From Styela clava (Eukaryota > Chordata > Ascidiacea > Stolidobranchia > Styelidae): DNA of 64,000 nucleotides. A program made the translations under genes and the position numbers. Below, piece after piece: positions 12,078 through 21,741 of this stretch. How positions within the stretch are numbered: position 1 is the stretch's first letter; every line of letters starts with the position of its first letter. The DNA lies in NCBI RefSeq assembly GCF_964204865.1, contig NC_135258.1:3773001-3837000 (forward strand), read 5' to 3'. A model generated the notes under the pieces. It made no database searches and was not told the DNA's origin. It saw only the letters and a program-made list of their open reading frames with translations.

Positions 12078-12521
12078 TGTTAGATCTCCAGCGCCAATAG
12101 TGTTTATTCCTTTATTGCTGACACGTATTGCATCTTTTCGTTTGTCAACGTTGCAAACGTCTCATTTCATTACTCGCATTTGATGTCTTTCTTTATTATC
12201 TGTAGACCGAGCCAAGAAGGTTTCTGTCTACTGCAATTTGCGTGTTTACATCGTTATTGTATCGCCTCACGTTAGGGCCGAAATTGTAAATGTGCACAGC
12301 TAGTTTGCTGTTGCAATGCGTTACTTCTATGGCGATTTAGCATTATGAAAAGCTGTATCATATTAATTATAGTGTGCTTATTATGGTTTCCTTTGTTTCA
12401 TGCTTATGTAACTTGCTAGTAGTTTAAAATTTACTGCATTGAACTCTGGATTATTGAATTGCAATTTGTGAATCTGTCCTGCGTTTTGATTGTTTTGTGA
12501 AATATTCTTGGTGAGTTTTCT
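12078..12521 (+). repeat. 3' LTR of the Bel/Pao element
   Basis: It has the same length as the 5' LTR and differs by about 17 substitutions. With a neutral rate from the host one could date the insertion; the hAT inside gag must be younger. Confidence 0.9.
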
Positions 12522-13639
12522 GTATTTCCTTGCATTTGGCTTGTTATGTAGTAGTCTTATTTGGATGAAATACGGTTGGTATTATATTTATTGCCACAAT
12601 CAATGCTGTAGGGTTAAGTACTGTTACTGTAGTGCTCATTTGTTAATGTTTATTTCAGTGTTCTGCAGTTACATAAAAGCTTCGATATATTGTTGCCCTT
12701 GGCTAAAAACAGTCGGTAAGCGATATAATTTGATTGCATGTTGGTTATTTATGCGGCAAATTCATAGTATTTATGGTGTATTTGTTTTCTTTATAAAACC
12801 TCTCTATCTAATCTCTAAATGTATTCGTCATCTGTTTCCGTAATCTATTTGGCTCCATCTGACATCTCGATTATATATTTTGTGCTGAGCAAGATAATTT
12901 CACGACACATTACAATTCTCCTGTGTTTAAAGTTGCGTATTGTGGGCTTGTGGACTTTAGTTTGCTTATCTCAGTTATGAGACGGGATAATTTGGAGAGG
13001 ATTGTCTGGACCGAACATAGACAAATATTGCTGTATTGGGATAGACTAGAGCGTTTAGACTGGAAAACATCGGCGCATGGTTCAGCGCCCTTGGTGTTTG
13101 TGTAGCAAGCAGGGTGCATAAGGTCACACCCCGTCAAGCTTCTACAAATATTAAGATTTTTTTTATCGTGAGCTATAAATTCTATGTCGAGATGACATAC
13201 GAAGCCCCATGTTTACGTAGCACTGTGAGACGACCACGTCTATAACTTTGTTTTATTCTGTATGCCCATATTTATTCTCACCACTTGAGTCACTAGGGAG
13301 CAGCTGAGTATCTTGCCTTTTTAGCTGGTTTGTCAGAGTGCCGGCAGTGTGGAATTTCCTCTGTGTATTAGGTTATTATTATTATAGTGTTTTATTGCCG
13401 TTAATCTGTGTAATTCTTGTTGTAAACTGTTAGTAGTACTACAGGTTAACTGTTCTCCCAGTTTGGCATAGCTCTGTTGATTAGTTATCGTGTATTTAAC
13501 GTTTCCGCAACTAGTCTACTTTCGGGACTTGGATATTGTGTATTGAACTGCAGGTCCTTTCTCTTTGTTTACTTTCTACTTCGGATCCGTATGTGGTACT
13601 CACCACAAGGATGCTTGAACGAGATAGTATTAGAGTGAT
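12522..13639. other. AT-rich stretch without a recognised gene
   Basis: Short open frames here (for example 12490-12843 and 12923-13105) run in from the LTR or have no family features. I see no transposon ends and no tandem array. Confidence 0.5.
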
Positions 13640-13692
13640 AAGTAAAAATAACATGATCTCTTTCAACGAAATAGTAAGTTTATTTGTGAGCT

Positions 13693-13731
13693 TTCGTTAG
13701 ATCATGGTCTAACTTCTTCAAACAATACAAG
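13693..13731 (-). ncRNA. Hairpin with hammerhead-like core in the PLE terminal region (putative)
   Basis: On the minus strand the order is TTGAAGA, one A, GTTAGA, a 6-base loop, TCTAAC, GAAA. Penelope elements are known to carry hammerhead ribozymes with the core CUGANGA, stem II, GAAA. Here C3 is replaced by U and an extra A sits before the stem, so this copy is probably inactive if it is a hammerhead at all. The right arm has the same motif at 15835-15870 with a one-base mismatch in the stem. Confidence 0.35.
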
Positions 13732-14032
13732 ATATAACTGTAAATATAAAGATCACAAGAATTTAATTTATTTTAAAATTAAGTTTTCTATAACTGATTT
13801 AGATGCTATGGTAATTTAATCCATATCATCTCCGAACTGTCGGTCTAACTGATGTGGTTGGGTTGAAGTTCATCTATTTGTGTGGTTTCTTTTGTTTGCT
13901 TTTGAACCATGTTTGTTTGTGTTGTTGCTGTTTTTTTGATAGTACTGTTTGTCTTTTGGTTGTGTATTTGCGTTGAAGTCCCTCTCCGGTTGAGTTTTAT
14001 TCTTTTCTATTGATTCCATGTGGTTGCCGAGT

Positions 14033-14440
14033 CTATATTTTGTTAATCCAGAAATGTTCTTTGTTTTTCCTGTAAAGTTCGTCGTGGGTTAGTGAGCCAA
14101 TGCCCAGGATATTAAAATCGTCTATATTGTGCCCTTCTCTGTTGAAGTGGTTGGCAACTGGTGTTGGAGTCCCTTTTCGAATATCCCTAAGGTGGTCTGA
14201 CGTACGAGACTTTAATTTTCTTCCGGTTTCTCCTATGTACTGTTGTTGGCATTTTTTGCAGGTGATTAGGTGAATAACATTTTTTGTGTTGCAGTTGATT
14301 CGTTTGAAAATTTGAAACTGTTTCCCGGTCGATGTACTTCTGAATATTGAGATTTCGGATGAATGTTGACAGGTCGTGCATCCTTTTCTGTTGCATATTT
14401 CAAATCCTTTTTGTTCGGTTACTTTGTGCTCTACTTTCAA
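14033..14440 (-). CDS. PLE GIY-YIG endonuclease domain, left copy
   Basis: This open frame of 135 residues covers the C-terminal part of a Penelope protein. It has a Cys-rich linker (CNRKGCTTC, then ITCKKC), the GIY-YIG-like core QQYIGETGRKLKSRTSDH, with YIG and the Arg of LKSR, and NHFNREGH with the later acidic position. It ends FWINKI with a stop at 14033. In Penelope elements the endonuclease nicks the target for priming. The upstream RT segment is in a different frame, so the protein is not complete here. Confidence 0.85.
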   Translation of the reverse strand: MKVEHKVTEQKGFEICNRKGCTTCQHSSEISIFRSTSTGKQFQIFKRINCNTKNVIHLITCKKCQQQYIGETGRKLKSRTSDHLRDIRKGTPTPVANHFNREGHNIDDFNILGIGSLTHDELYRKNKEHFWINKI

Positions 14441-14489
14441 TTCTGCTCGTACTAATAAATCCCTTAGTGTTGGACATTTTCTGTAGCCT

Positions 14490-15102
14490 ATAATGGGGGG
14501 GGGGGGGGGATATTTTCTGAAGTCGGGCGTCGCGGTGTAGGATGTATTGGTACTTTTGAAATATTTTTCTGATTGGTGGGAGGAGTGGGTGGTACGTCGT
14601 GACCAGAGGTGTGTCTGCTTTTCGTTTTGTCGGCTTTTTTGGTTTCAGTATCGTGGTTCTATCCGTATTTCTTGCTCGCTCTATGGCTTTGTTTAACGAG
14701 TGCTCGGGTTAATTCCTCTTTTTTAGATGCTGCTTGAGGATGTCACTGTGTTTGTTGAAAAATTCGGTAGTTGAACATATTCTTCTAATTCTTATTGCTA
14801 ATCCATGGGGTATATTCCGGTGTACATGTCTTGGGTGGCAGGATGACGGTAATAGATATTGGTGGGTGTCTGTTGGTTTGGAGTAGGGTTCCGTTTCTAG
14901 TCTATTATAAAATAATGGACCATTGTGTCTAAGAACGGTAATTTGGTTTGGGAATGTACAAATGTGAACTTGATTGATGGGTGGTATGAGTTCGCGAATT
15001 TGATAAATTTTTCTAGGTTTTCTAATGTAGAGGTCCAAATTAATTTGCAGTCATCTATAAATCTCAAATAAGTTAAGGGTTTGAATGGTGATTTTCCACC
15101 AC
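14490..15102 (-). pseudogene. PLE reverse transcriptase fragment
   Basis: On the minus strand from about 15102 the reading includes YLRFIDDCKLIW, the catalytic box of Penelope RTs, then a stretch on exact-match family residues (LPFLDT). A frameshift near 14900 moves to a second frame with KPTDTHQYLLPSSCHP and LRIRRICST-like spacing (AIRIRRICST), both typical of this family. The N-terminal half of RT is absent because the palindrome junction falls at 15103. The 15-G run at 14495-14509 lies near the junction with the endonuclease part. Confidence 0.82.
14495..14509. repeat. Poly-G run of 15
   Basis: A homopolymer at the inner junction of the PLE palindrome. Such runs are prone to sequencing and assembly error. 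Confidence 0.9.
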
Positions 15103-15911
15103 CCAAAATGTCCAACACTAAGGGATTTATTAGTACGAGCAAAATTGAAAGTAAAGCACAAAGTAACCGAACAAAAAGGATGCACGACCTGTCAACATTC
15201 ATCCGAAATTTCAATATTCAGAAGTACATCGACCGGGAAACAGTTTCAAATTTTCAATAGAGTCAACTGCAACACAAAAAATGTCATATACCTAATCACC
15301 TGCAAAAAATGCCAAAAACAGTACATAGGAGAAACCGGAAGAAAATTAAAGTCTCGTACGTCAGACCACCTTAGGGATATTCGAAAAGGGACTCCAACAC
15401 CAGTTGCCAACCACTTCAACAGGAGAGGGCACAATATAGACGATTTCAATACCTGGGCATTGACTCACTAACCCACGACGAACTTTACAGGAAAAACAAA
15501 GAACATTTCTGGATTAACAAAAAATAGACTCGGCAACCACATGGAATCAATAGAAAAGATTAAAACTCAAACGGAGATGGACTTCAACGCAAATACAAAA
15601 CCAAAAGACAAACAGTACTATCAAAAAAACAGCAACAACACAAACAAACATGGTTTAAAAGCAAACAAAGGAAACCACACAAATAGATGAACTTCAACCC
15701 AACCACATCAGTTAGACCGACAGTTCGGAGATGATATGGATTAAATTACCATAGCATCTAAATCAGTTATAGAAACTTAATTTAAAAAAAAATTAAATTT
15801 TTGTGATCTTTATATTCAGTTATATCTTGTATTGTTTGAAGAAGTTAGACCATGATCTATCGAAAGCTCACAAATATACTTACTATTTCGTTGAAAGAGA
15901 TCATGTTATTT
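15103..15911 (+). repeat. Right arm of the PLE inverted repeat
   Basis: This is the reverse complement of 13640-14480. Its outer end ...GATCATGTTATTT is cut by a MITE at 15912. After the MITE, GTTATTTTTAC continues the match to the left arm, so the arm really ends near 16159. Confidence 0.85.
15105..15527 (+). pseudogene. PLE GIY-YIG endonuclease domain, right copy
   Basis: This is the same protein segment as 14033-14440 but on the + strand. Compared with the left copy it lacks eight codons (the FEICNRKG segment between two AAAGGA-like repeats). It is frameshifted near 15450, after which NKEHFWIN is read in another frame to a stop at 15525. The GIY-YIG core QKYIGETGRKLKSRTSDH is intact. The bases of the two copies are otherwise close, so the inversion is not ancient. 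Confidence 0.82.
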
Positions 15912-16147
15912 GGGGCTCCCGAAGTATGCGAACCAAGATGGCGGACATCGGAATGTAACATGTGTACTAGGTTAGGGTTAGGCCATAATTTTAGGTATAA
16001 ATACTACGGGAGGCTCTTGGCTAGTCTTCGAACTGATAATAGGACTAAAATAAAGAAAATTGGAAAGAAATTATCGCCTAACCCTAACCTGTTACCCATG
16101 TTACGTTCCGTTGTCCGCCATCTGGGTTCGCATACTTCGGGAGCACC
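15912..16147. mobile_element. MITE family A, long form, with proven 8-bp target duplication
   Basis: Terminal inverted repeats begin GGGGCTCCCGAAGTATGCG and, from the other end, GGTGCTCCCGAAGTATGCG. TGTTATTT flanks both sides (15904-15911 and 16148-16155). The left PLE arm holds the uninterrupted site with TGTTATTT only once. Inside are two opposed blocks with AGGTTAGGGTTAGG and its complement. The element codes for nothing. Confidence 0.9.
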
Positions 16148-16453
16148 TGTTATTTTTACGTATAAATAGTTGCTCGTCCAAAATGCTGTTGACCGGTCGT
16201 ATTTTTTACAAAGAAATGGCTGTGAAATTACAAAAATTTTCACAGTGTGGATAATCCCGAGCCTTCCAAATGACAATGGCCCCTTAAATATCGTTAGATA
16301 TCAATGACTTCTTGCACAGGGCTTTAATCAGAGCGAAAGACCAGAACAAGCTTAGTATAAATAATATATATTAAGCCGAACTTTTTAACCGCCAGGCCAT
16401 TGATGCTGATGTTAATCATCCGGAAATAGCTGTGACAAAGACAACTCTAACAG

Positions 16454-16690
16454 TGAGTTGTGTGGTATATTTACCTTTTTTGTTAACAGCTATCATGCGT
16501 CAAAGTGAGAATAAAGTTTAAATAGTGTTTATGGTAATTACTCAATAATGAATCAGGCAATGATCACACACACGTGAACTAGAAATATAAGTGAATATGA
16601 AACTATTCCGTTCATTCTCACACAAACTTTTTTTTCTATATTTTTGATTATTCGTCGTATGTCCGAAACATCGCAACGTCATTTGGTACC
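16454..16690 (+). repeat. Direct repeat, copy 1
   Basis: It runs from TGAGTTGTGTGG to GGTACC and aligns with 18044-18304, sharing TAATTACTCAATAATGAATC and flanking bases. The second copy has about 20 extra bases near its start. The two lie 1.6 kb apart in the same orientation. No terminal repeats are seen, so it may be an old transposon fragment or segmental duplication. Confidence 0.75.
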
Positions 16691-18043
16691 CCGATTGCAA
16701 ATTCGATTGGATGACGTATTGAACACGCAAACAATATTTTTGTGGGAAATCTACCTTGTGAAGGAATTACAAGGAAGAATCTAACTCGAGTTCCACTATA
16801 TCACTTTATAGCAGCGGTTATTACCTATTTGGCACTTTACTTAGATTACTAGGTTTACCCCCAATGTACCCAATAGGGGTCATTTACTGGAAAAAGGAAT
16901 AAAAATTATTCATTATATTCATTTAATGTGATGGCTGCCTTTATTTATTGGCAACTAGCTGTTCAATTTCTGATTGAGCGCAGTGATTTTCCACACCAGT
17001 ACCATAGGGGGTGAAAAGCCCCCTAAAATTCCAAAAACTCGGACAAGTGTTGGGTCATATTTGCCGCAGAATATAACTTAATTCCAATTATGTTAGATTT
17101 TTATAATATTTTGACTTTTGAATCATACTTCTATTTCCCCTGCTATGAAGGGAGCCCAGAGGAACGGACTTTCAATTTCACCTTTTATTTACCCCTGCTA
17201 CAAAAGATCGCTTATAAGCATTTTAAGTCGTAGAAAGTGTGAATCGGGATGAAATTGACGCGATAATTCCTGCACAAAGAGATTTCTCACAAAAATGTAT
17301 GGCCACGCCTACTTTATTCGTCACAAAGCCAATTTAATTTAAAATCATAGTACCAAAATTATGCGGCAATTTTTCGGCTAAATATTTAAAAAAAAAATGG
17401 GAGTGGGGTGCAGGAATTGGACTCGTTGCATAGCACAGCAATAATCACTAATATTTCTAACTCCCGAGTGTGTGAGCGTTGCGTGGTTCAACAGTACGTA
17501 ACCGACATAAACACTCTTTTACCTTTATTCCAATTCATTACAGCCCATCGCGTGATAATTATGATTTAAAAAATTTAAAATATTATCATACGATTTACGT
17601 CAATAACCCATTAAATTTCAGGAAACGATCGTTTGAAACGTTCGCCTTTTTGAAACAACATAACCCTGATATCAGATCTTTCGCAATCTAAACATTGCAA
17701 ACAAAATAGCAATGCAAGAAATGATCAGAAATCTAACTTGCTTTTGTCTGTTGTTATCAAATCAAATCTCCGCACCAATTCGTTCATTTCAACCTTTATT
17801 CTACAATTTTCTCTTCACAAATTTCAGGATAAAATCCCCCCCAATAACCCAATTATGTCGAGCAGGAAAAGTTTCGGTGTTTTCGAATAATAGTAACTCT
17901 TTACATGCCGTTAGATATCAGTGGTATCTCATACAAAGCCCTTTTCATAGCCATAAGTGTCTCATATATAAAAATAGTAAACAGACGGTCAAATTATTGT
18001 TTTTTGAGATTTAGTAGGAAGTTTTGAATCGTTTTATCGCCAT

Positions 18044-18304
18044 TGAGTTGTGTGGTCAATTTCCTTTTTTTGTTAACAGCCATCATGCGTTGGGAGCATG
18101 GATTCTAAAAGTGGGAATAAAGTTTAATTAGTGTTTATGGTAATTACTCAATAATGAATCAGGCAATGATCACACACACGGGAGCTAGAAACATAAGTGA
18201 TTATGCAACTTTTCCGTCCATACTCAGACAAACTTTTTTCTATATTTTTGGATATTTGTGGTATGTCAGAAATATCGCAACGCCATCCGGTACCGGTATT
18301 TGAA
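18044..18304 (+). repeat. Direct repeat, copy 2
   Basis: Partner of 16454-16690. Confidence 0.75.
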
Positions 18305-18664
18305 TCTTGATTGAATAAGATCGGGGTCATTATTACGTTATTTTCATCGATATTTCCAACGAAAATTTATATTTATAAGAACTATACAATTCCGTTGGAG
18401 TTACAAATCACGTGATATAGCGTAAACCGTGCAAATTTTCAAAGGAGCAAAATTCAACGTGTTTTATGTCCATGAATCGCGGTATTTCAATGCATTTTTA
18501 TGTCTGATATGTTAGTTTTTGGTAATGTAATAAGGGTTTTGATTAAAATTATAATCAGAATATCTCACTGATATATTCAGTGTGTAATTTGCGAAATTTG
18601 AACAGGAAGTAAATGATTGACGTGAACTTCCGTGATTTTTTTAAACGATATTAATCACCTATAA

Positions 18665-19528
18665 CAGTGGTTCTTAAAGTATGGGTCGCGGAAGGTTTAA
18701 AAATGGGTCGCGACAAGGTCGTCAATGCAAGGGCAATATAAGAGGAGAAGGAAGAATTTTCAGCGTTCCCAATGTTTCAATTTAGCTTCTAAACTCTGGT
18801 ATTTAAAAATGATGAAATATAAAATTTCATTCACGGAAAGAACTGTCTTGAGCTCATTGTTACATCACAATTCTGATATGCCAGTCACGTGTATTATTTT
18901 TATGGTATCGGTAACCATGCACGTCGCTTGTCGTTGTGTTGACCGCGTGGAATGTCGTCTTAGTGTATTAAAATAACCAAAAATGGGTGTCTTTTTGGTA
19001 ATGTAAATTGTAATAGACGACGGAATGAAAAAGCTCGCTTCTCGACATTAGATTATTCAATATCTAGAGAAAATGTGACTTCATCTCGAGGCACCATTTA
19101 CCGCGAACGAAGCAGTGTGTGCACATTTGATGAGTAAAAAGTTGTATATTGCGAGATACCGAAGGCCAGCTAGGATGTCGTGTTTGCGACGGACAGCGGA
19201 CGCCTTTTCTGCTACAATTCGTGGAGCGAGGATATTTGGCACTGACGGTTATCAAAACTAAGCTCGCAATCGCCTCGATACCCGTGACAACTTGCGTATT
19301 GCGTTAAGTAAAATAGAGCCGTCAGCTGTGTATTGAAGATATAATGAAAAGGAAATTTCAGTTTCATCAATCTCACCGAGTCAATGGACTGTTTCTAATA
19401 AATAGTTGTCTGTATTTGAGTCAAACTGTACTAACATTAAAAACACATTTTGCGTTATTTAGGATTGGGTCGCGAGTATTCATAAAACTCAGATTTGGGT
19501 CGCGCTCGAAAAAGTTTAAGAACCACTG
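18665..19528. mobile_element. Non-autonomous hAT element with perfect 8-bp TSD
   Basis: The ends are CAGTGGTTCTTAAAGTATGG and, at the right, AAGTTTAAGAACCACTG. The octamer ACCTATAA occurs directly on both sides (18657-18664 and 19529-19536). The subterminal GGGTCGCG is repeated on both ends. It is 864 bp with no transposase reading. The perfect duplication suggests a young insertion. Confidence 0.93.
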
Positions 19529-20076
19529 ACCTATAAGCATGAATGTTTTGGAAATGCGATACTTCGAAATCATGGTGTCACCTATGAACAATACAGCGGA
19601 AATTTAGTTCAACGATAGCTGGAATTGCACAGGAAGTTTTGATAATATTGTCTGGTTTTCAGCGCCATATGCTATACCGTACTATATCTACACCGGCCTA
19701 ATTAATAAATGTTATCTAATGCCAGGCCTAGACCAAAGCTCTATACATCATTTGGAAGCCAATCTAATTCAATTATCGCAGATCAACTGTGGCCCAAACA
19801 TAAGTTCAGCGCACTAACACATGGCCTTGGAATGTTGTGATCAACTGAACAGACATATGCGACTTATATCGCTTGTCTATCTATGAAATCAACGCATGTA
19901 ACATCGAATAAGTTCATGTGACATCTGCTACTCTACATTGATGTATGGCATCCCAAAATTACCGTATTTTAAGGAACATAGGGTGCACCGTAAATGAATT
20001 GATTAGATTTGGGTTTTGTAACTACATAAGGCGATCCGGGGTTATAACGCACAACAGGTACTGGTTTTGACAAGAA

Positions 20077-20370
20077 CAGTGGTTCTTAACCTTTTTTCTT
20101 TTGTGGCCCACTTTCGTCGCTTAAAAATTCTGTGGCTCACTAACTTTCTTATGCAAGGGAAAAACTACAAGAAAACAACTCTTTTTCAAAAAAATAAATA
20201 CTTACACTTTAATATTTAGAATGAAAAGCAGCAGCATCATTCATTGCTACTACAATAAAAGTTTGACTATAATGACACAAATGAAACTGAACTTTTAAAT
20301 AATCATAGTAATTTTTAATAGGCTCGTGGCCCACTTGAAAATGTCTCTATGGCCCAGTTGAGAACCAGTG
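20077..20370. mobile_element. Short hAT MITE
   Basis: The ends are CAGTGGTTCTTAACC and TTGAGAACCAGTG with GTGGCCCAC-type subterminal blocks in both orientations. Flanks are GACAAGAA and GACAAGGC (6 of 8). Length 294 bp. Confidence 0.82.
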
Positions 20371-20404
20371 GACAAGGCAATAAGGCATAAAGCACTACCT
20401 AAAT

Positions 20405-21048
20405 CAGGGGTCTCCAACACGCATGCGACCCGCCAGCCAATTTTTTGCGGCCCGCGTCATGGTTGGGATTTTTCCACAAAAAACTAAATTAGTACAATGT
20501 CAACTTTTAGTAGGTTTTATCGTGCCATTTATCATCAAGAGTCCGGTCCGACAAACTGTAAAAAGTGAAGCAAAATTCCCCCCTGTTGTCCACGTTCATG
20601 TTTCATTATATTTTTATTTCATTTCGCATGTTCATTGTGACGAAATAAACGAGTTTCGGTCAGTCCATTGTGCCCGAAAAAGGTTTGCGAAGCTAATTGA
20701 ACATTCAATTTGCATACCTGCGATTTTTGGCAGTTCTTATTTTTGCGAACAGCTTTTTTCGACCATGAAAGTTAGCAAGTCAGTCCTCCGCACACGACTA
20801 ACGGACGAGCATTTGCATGTTGTCTTGAGACTAGCACACCAACGCAAAATAAGGCCAAACATCAAGACCAAATAACCAGCACAAGTGAATGAATATGTTT
20901 CATGTCTCGTTTGCTGTAAGATTCAAGTGTAATTTTAACACAATACATTTAGATACCCATTTTTGTACCTAATTTCTCGGTTTGCGGCCCGCGTGGACAA
21001 TAAATTTCAAAAAGTGGCCCGCGACATGTTTTGAGTTGGAGACCCCTG
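20405..21048. mobile_element. hAT deletion derivative with perfect 8-bp TSD
   Basis: Ends CAGGGGTCTCCAAC and GTTGGAGACCCCTG are perfect inverted repeats. ACCTAAAT flanks both sides (20397-20404 and 21049-21056). Subterminal GCGGCCCGCG blocks mirror each other. It keeps the C-terminal part of a transposase, so it is an internally deleted copy of an autonomous element of the GTF2IRD2-like group. Confidence 0.95.
20640..20875 (+). pseudogene. hAT transposase C-terminal fragment
   Basis: Within the frame 20423-20875 the last 70 or so residues match the hATC dimerisation region: FCEQLFSTMK, then LRTRLTDEHLHVVLRLA and a basic end. The upstream part of the frame is noncoding element sequence that happens to be open. 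It resembles the tail of the transposase at 7012-7305 but is a distinct family. Confidence 0.85.
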
Positions 21049-21250
21049 ACCTAAATCCTATATTTGACGTCCGAAATCCTATATTCGATGTCCGAAATCC
21101 TATATTCGATTTCCGAAATCCTATATTAGACGTCCGAAATTCTATATTAGACGTCCGAAATCCTATATTAGATGTCCGAAATCTTTTATTGGACGTCCGA
21201 AATCATATATATGATGTCCGAACTCCTATATTGAACGTCCAAAATCCTTA
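21049..21250 (+). repeat. 21-bp minisatellite (7-codon period)
   Basis: At least nine imperfect units of the form GACGTCCGAAATCCTATATT plus one base follow each other. Since 21 is a multiple of three, one + strand frame stays open through the array and would read a heptad around NPIFDVR. The array begins exactly at the hAT target duplication. I see no evidence that it is translated. Confidence 0.9.
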
Positions 21251-21741
21251 CGTTAGGGTGAGGGCTAGGAATGCAGATTGCGCTGAAAATTCAAATCCTA
21301 ACCATAAATTCCTAATTTTCAGTTAATATAATTATATCTACCCTGACTGAGCCAGCGAAATCCGTTTCGCCAAGAGCCCCGCAATATTTAAAGCCGACAA
21401 GACATGTTTGGCCTTTATTTTCTATTATTTTAAAATAGAATTCATGGTGGCGGTTAATATTGTATCAGAGTTCCATCAAATATTACTCTACACAGGCGTG
21501 GTAATGACGCCGTCGTTTCATAAAGATAGAAAGATAAGCATTTACCAAACTATCTTTACGTGACGCAACACGTATTCTAAAATTTAAAAGAGAGAAAACA
21601 ATTTCTCTTTCTGCTCTAGAGTAGTGAGTAAGCTTGCATAGGATATATTCCGATGCGAATAGACTGAAGCTTCATTCTAGCCTACGCTGTTCGTGAATCG
21701 ACTTTCATTGAAGCAAAGTTGACGAAATTCTTGGATTCGAA

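Larger units (their letters stand above)
1212..12521 (+). mobile_element. Bel/Pao LTR retrotransposon, degenerate, split by a hAT insertion
   Basis: The element is bounded by two 444-bp direct LTRs (1212-1655 and 12078-12521) that are about 96% identical by eye. In order it carries gag (DUF1759-like N-terminus, then CCHC knuckles), a retropepsin-like domain, reverse transcriptase with YVDD, an RNase H with its acidic residues, an HHCC zinc motif plus DDE integrase, and a DUF5641-like tail. This order is typical of Bel/Pao (Semotivirus-type) elements. A purine-rich tract precedes the 3' LTR. Several frameshifts and stops break every coding region, so this copy is not autonomous. A 5.4-kb hAT element (2074-7472) sits inside gag. 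No clear 4-6 bp target duplication was found at the outer ends. Confidence 0.93.
13640..14480 (-). repeat. Left arm of the PLE inverted repeat
   Basis: The complement of this arm matches 15103-15911 nearly throughout, apart from small indels. The outer boundary reads GTAAAAATAACATGATCTC and the inner boundary lies at the AAAATGTCC motif (14472-14480). The arm is about 0.84 kb and the spacer is about 0.62 kb. Confidence 0.85.
13640..16155. mobile_element. Penelope-like element (PLE) fragments in a palindrome
   Basis: Two arms in opposite orientation (13640-14480 and 15103-15911) each carry a GIY-YIG endonuclease and the element's 3' flank. Between them is a piece of reverse transcriptase (14490-15102, minus strand). 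RT followed by GIY-YIG defines canonical Penelope elements, which often lie as partial tandem or inverted copies with terminal repeats. The minus-strand unit is RT then GIY-YIG (5'-truncated), and the plus-strand unit is GIY-YIG only. A MITE (15912-16147) interrupts the outer end of the right arm, and a few bases of the arm continue after it. Confidence 0.85.
16156..18664. other. Gene-poor stretch with a diverged direct repeat
   Basis: No gene is recognised. The notable content is a two-copy dispersed repeat (16454-16690 and 18044-18304), listed separately. Short open frames at 17479-17691 and 17712-18014 show no family features. Confidence 0.5.

Noticed and set aside
12490..12843. 117-codon Cys/Tyr-rich + strand frame
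   Set aside because: It starts inside the 3' LTR and shows composition-driven residues only.
21049..21250. Minisatellite as a CRISPR array or a coding repeat
   Set aside because: Repeats are directly adjacent without unique spacers, and the genome is eukaryotic. The open frame is explained by the 21-bp period.
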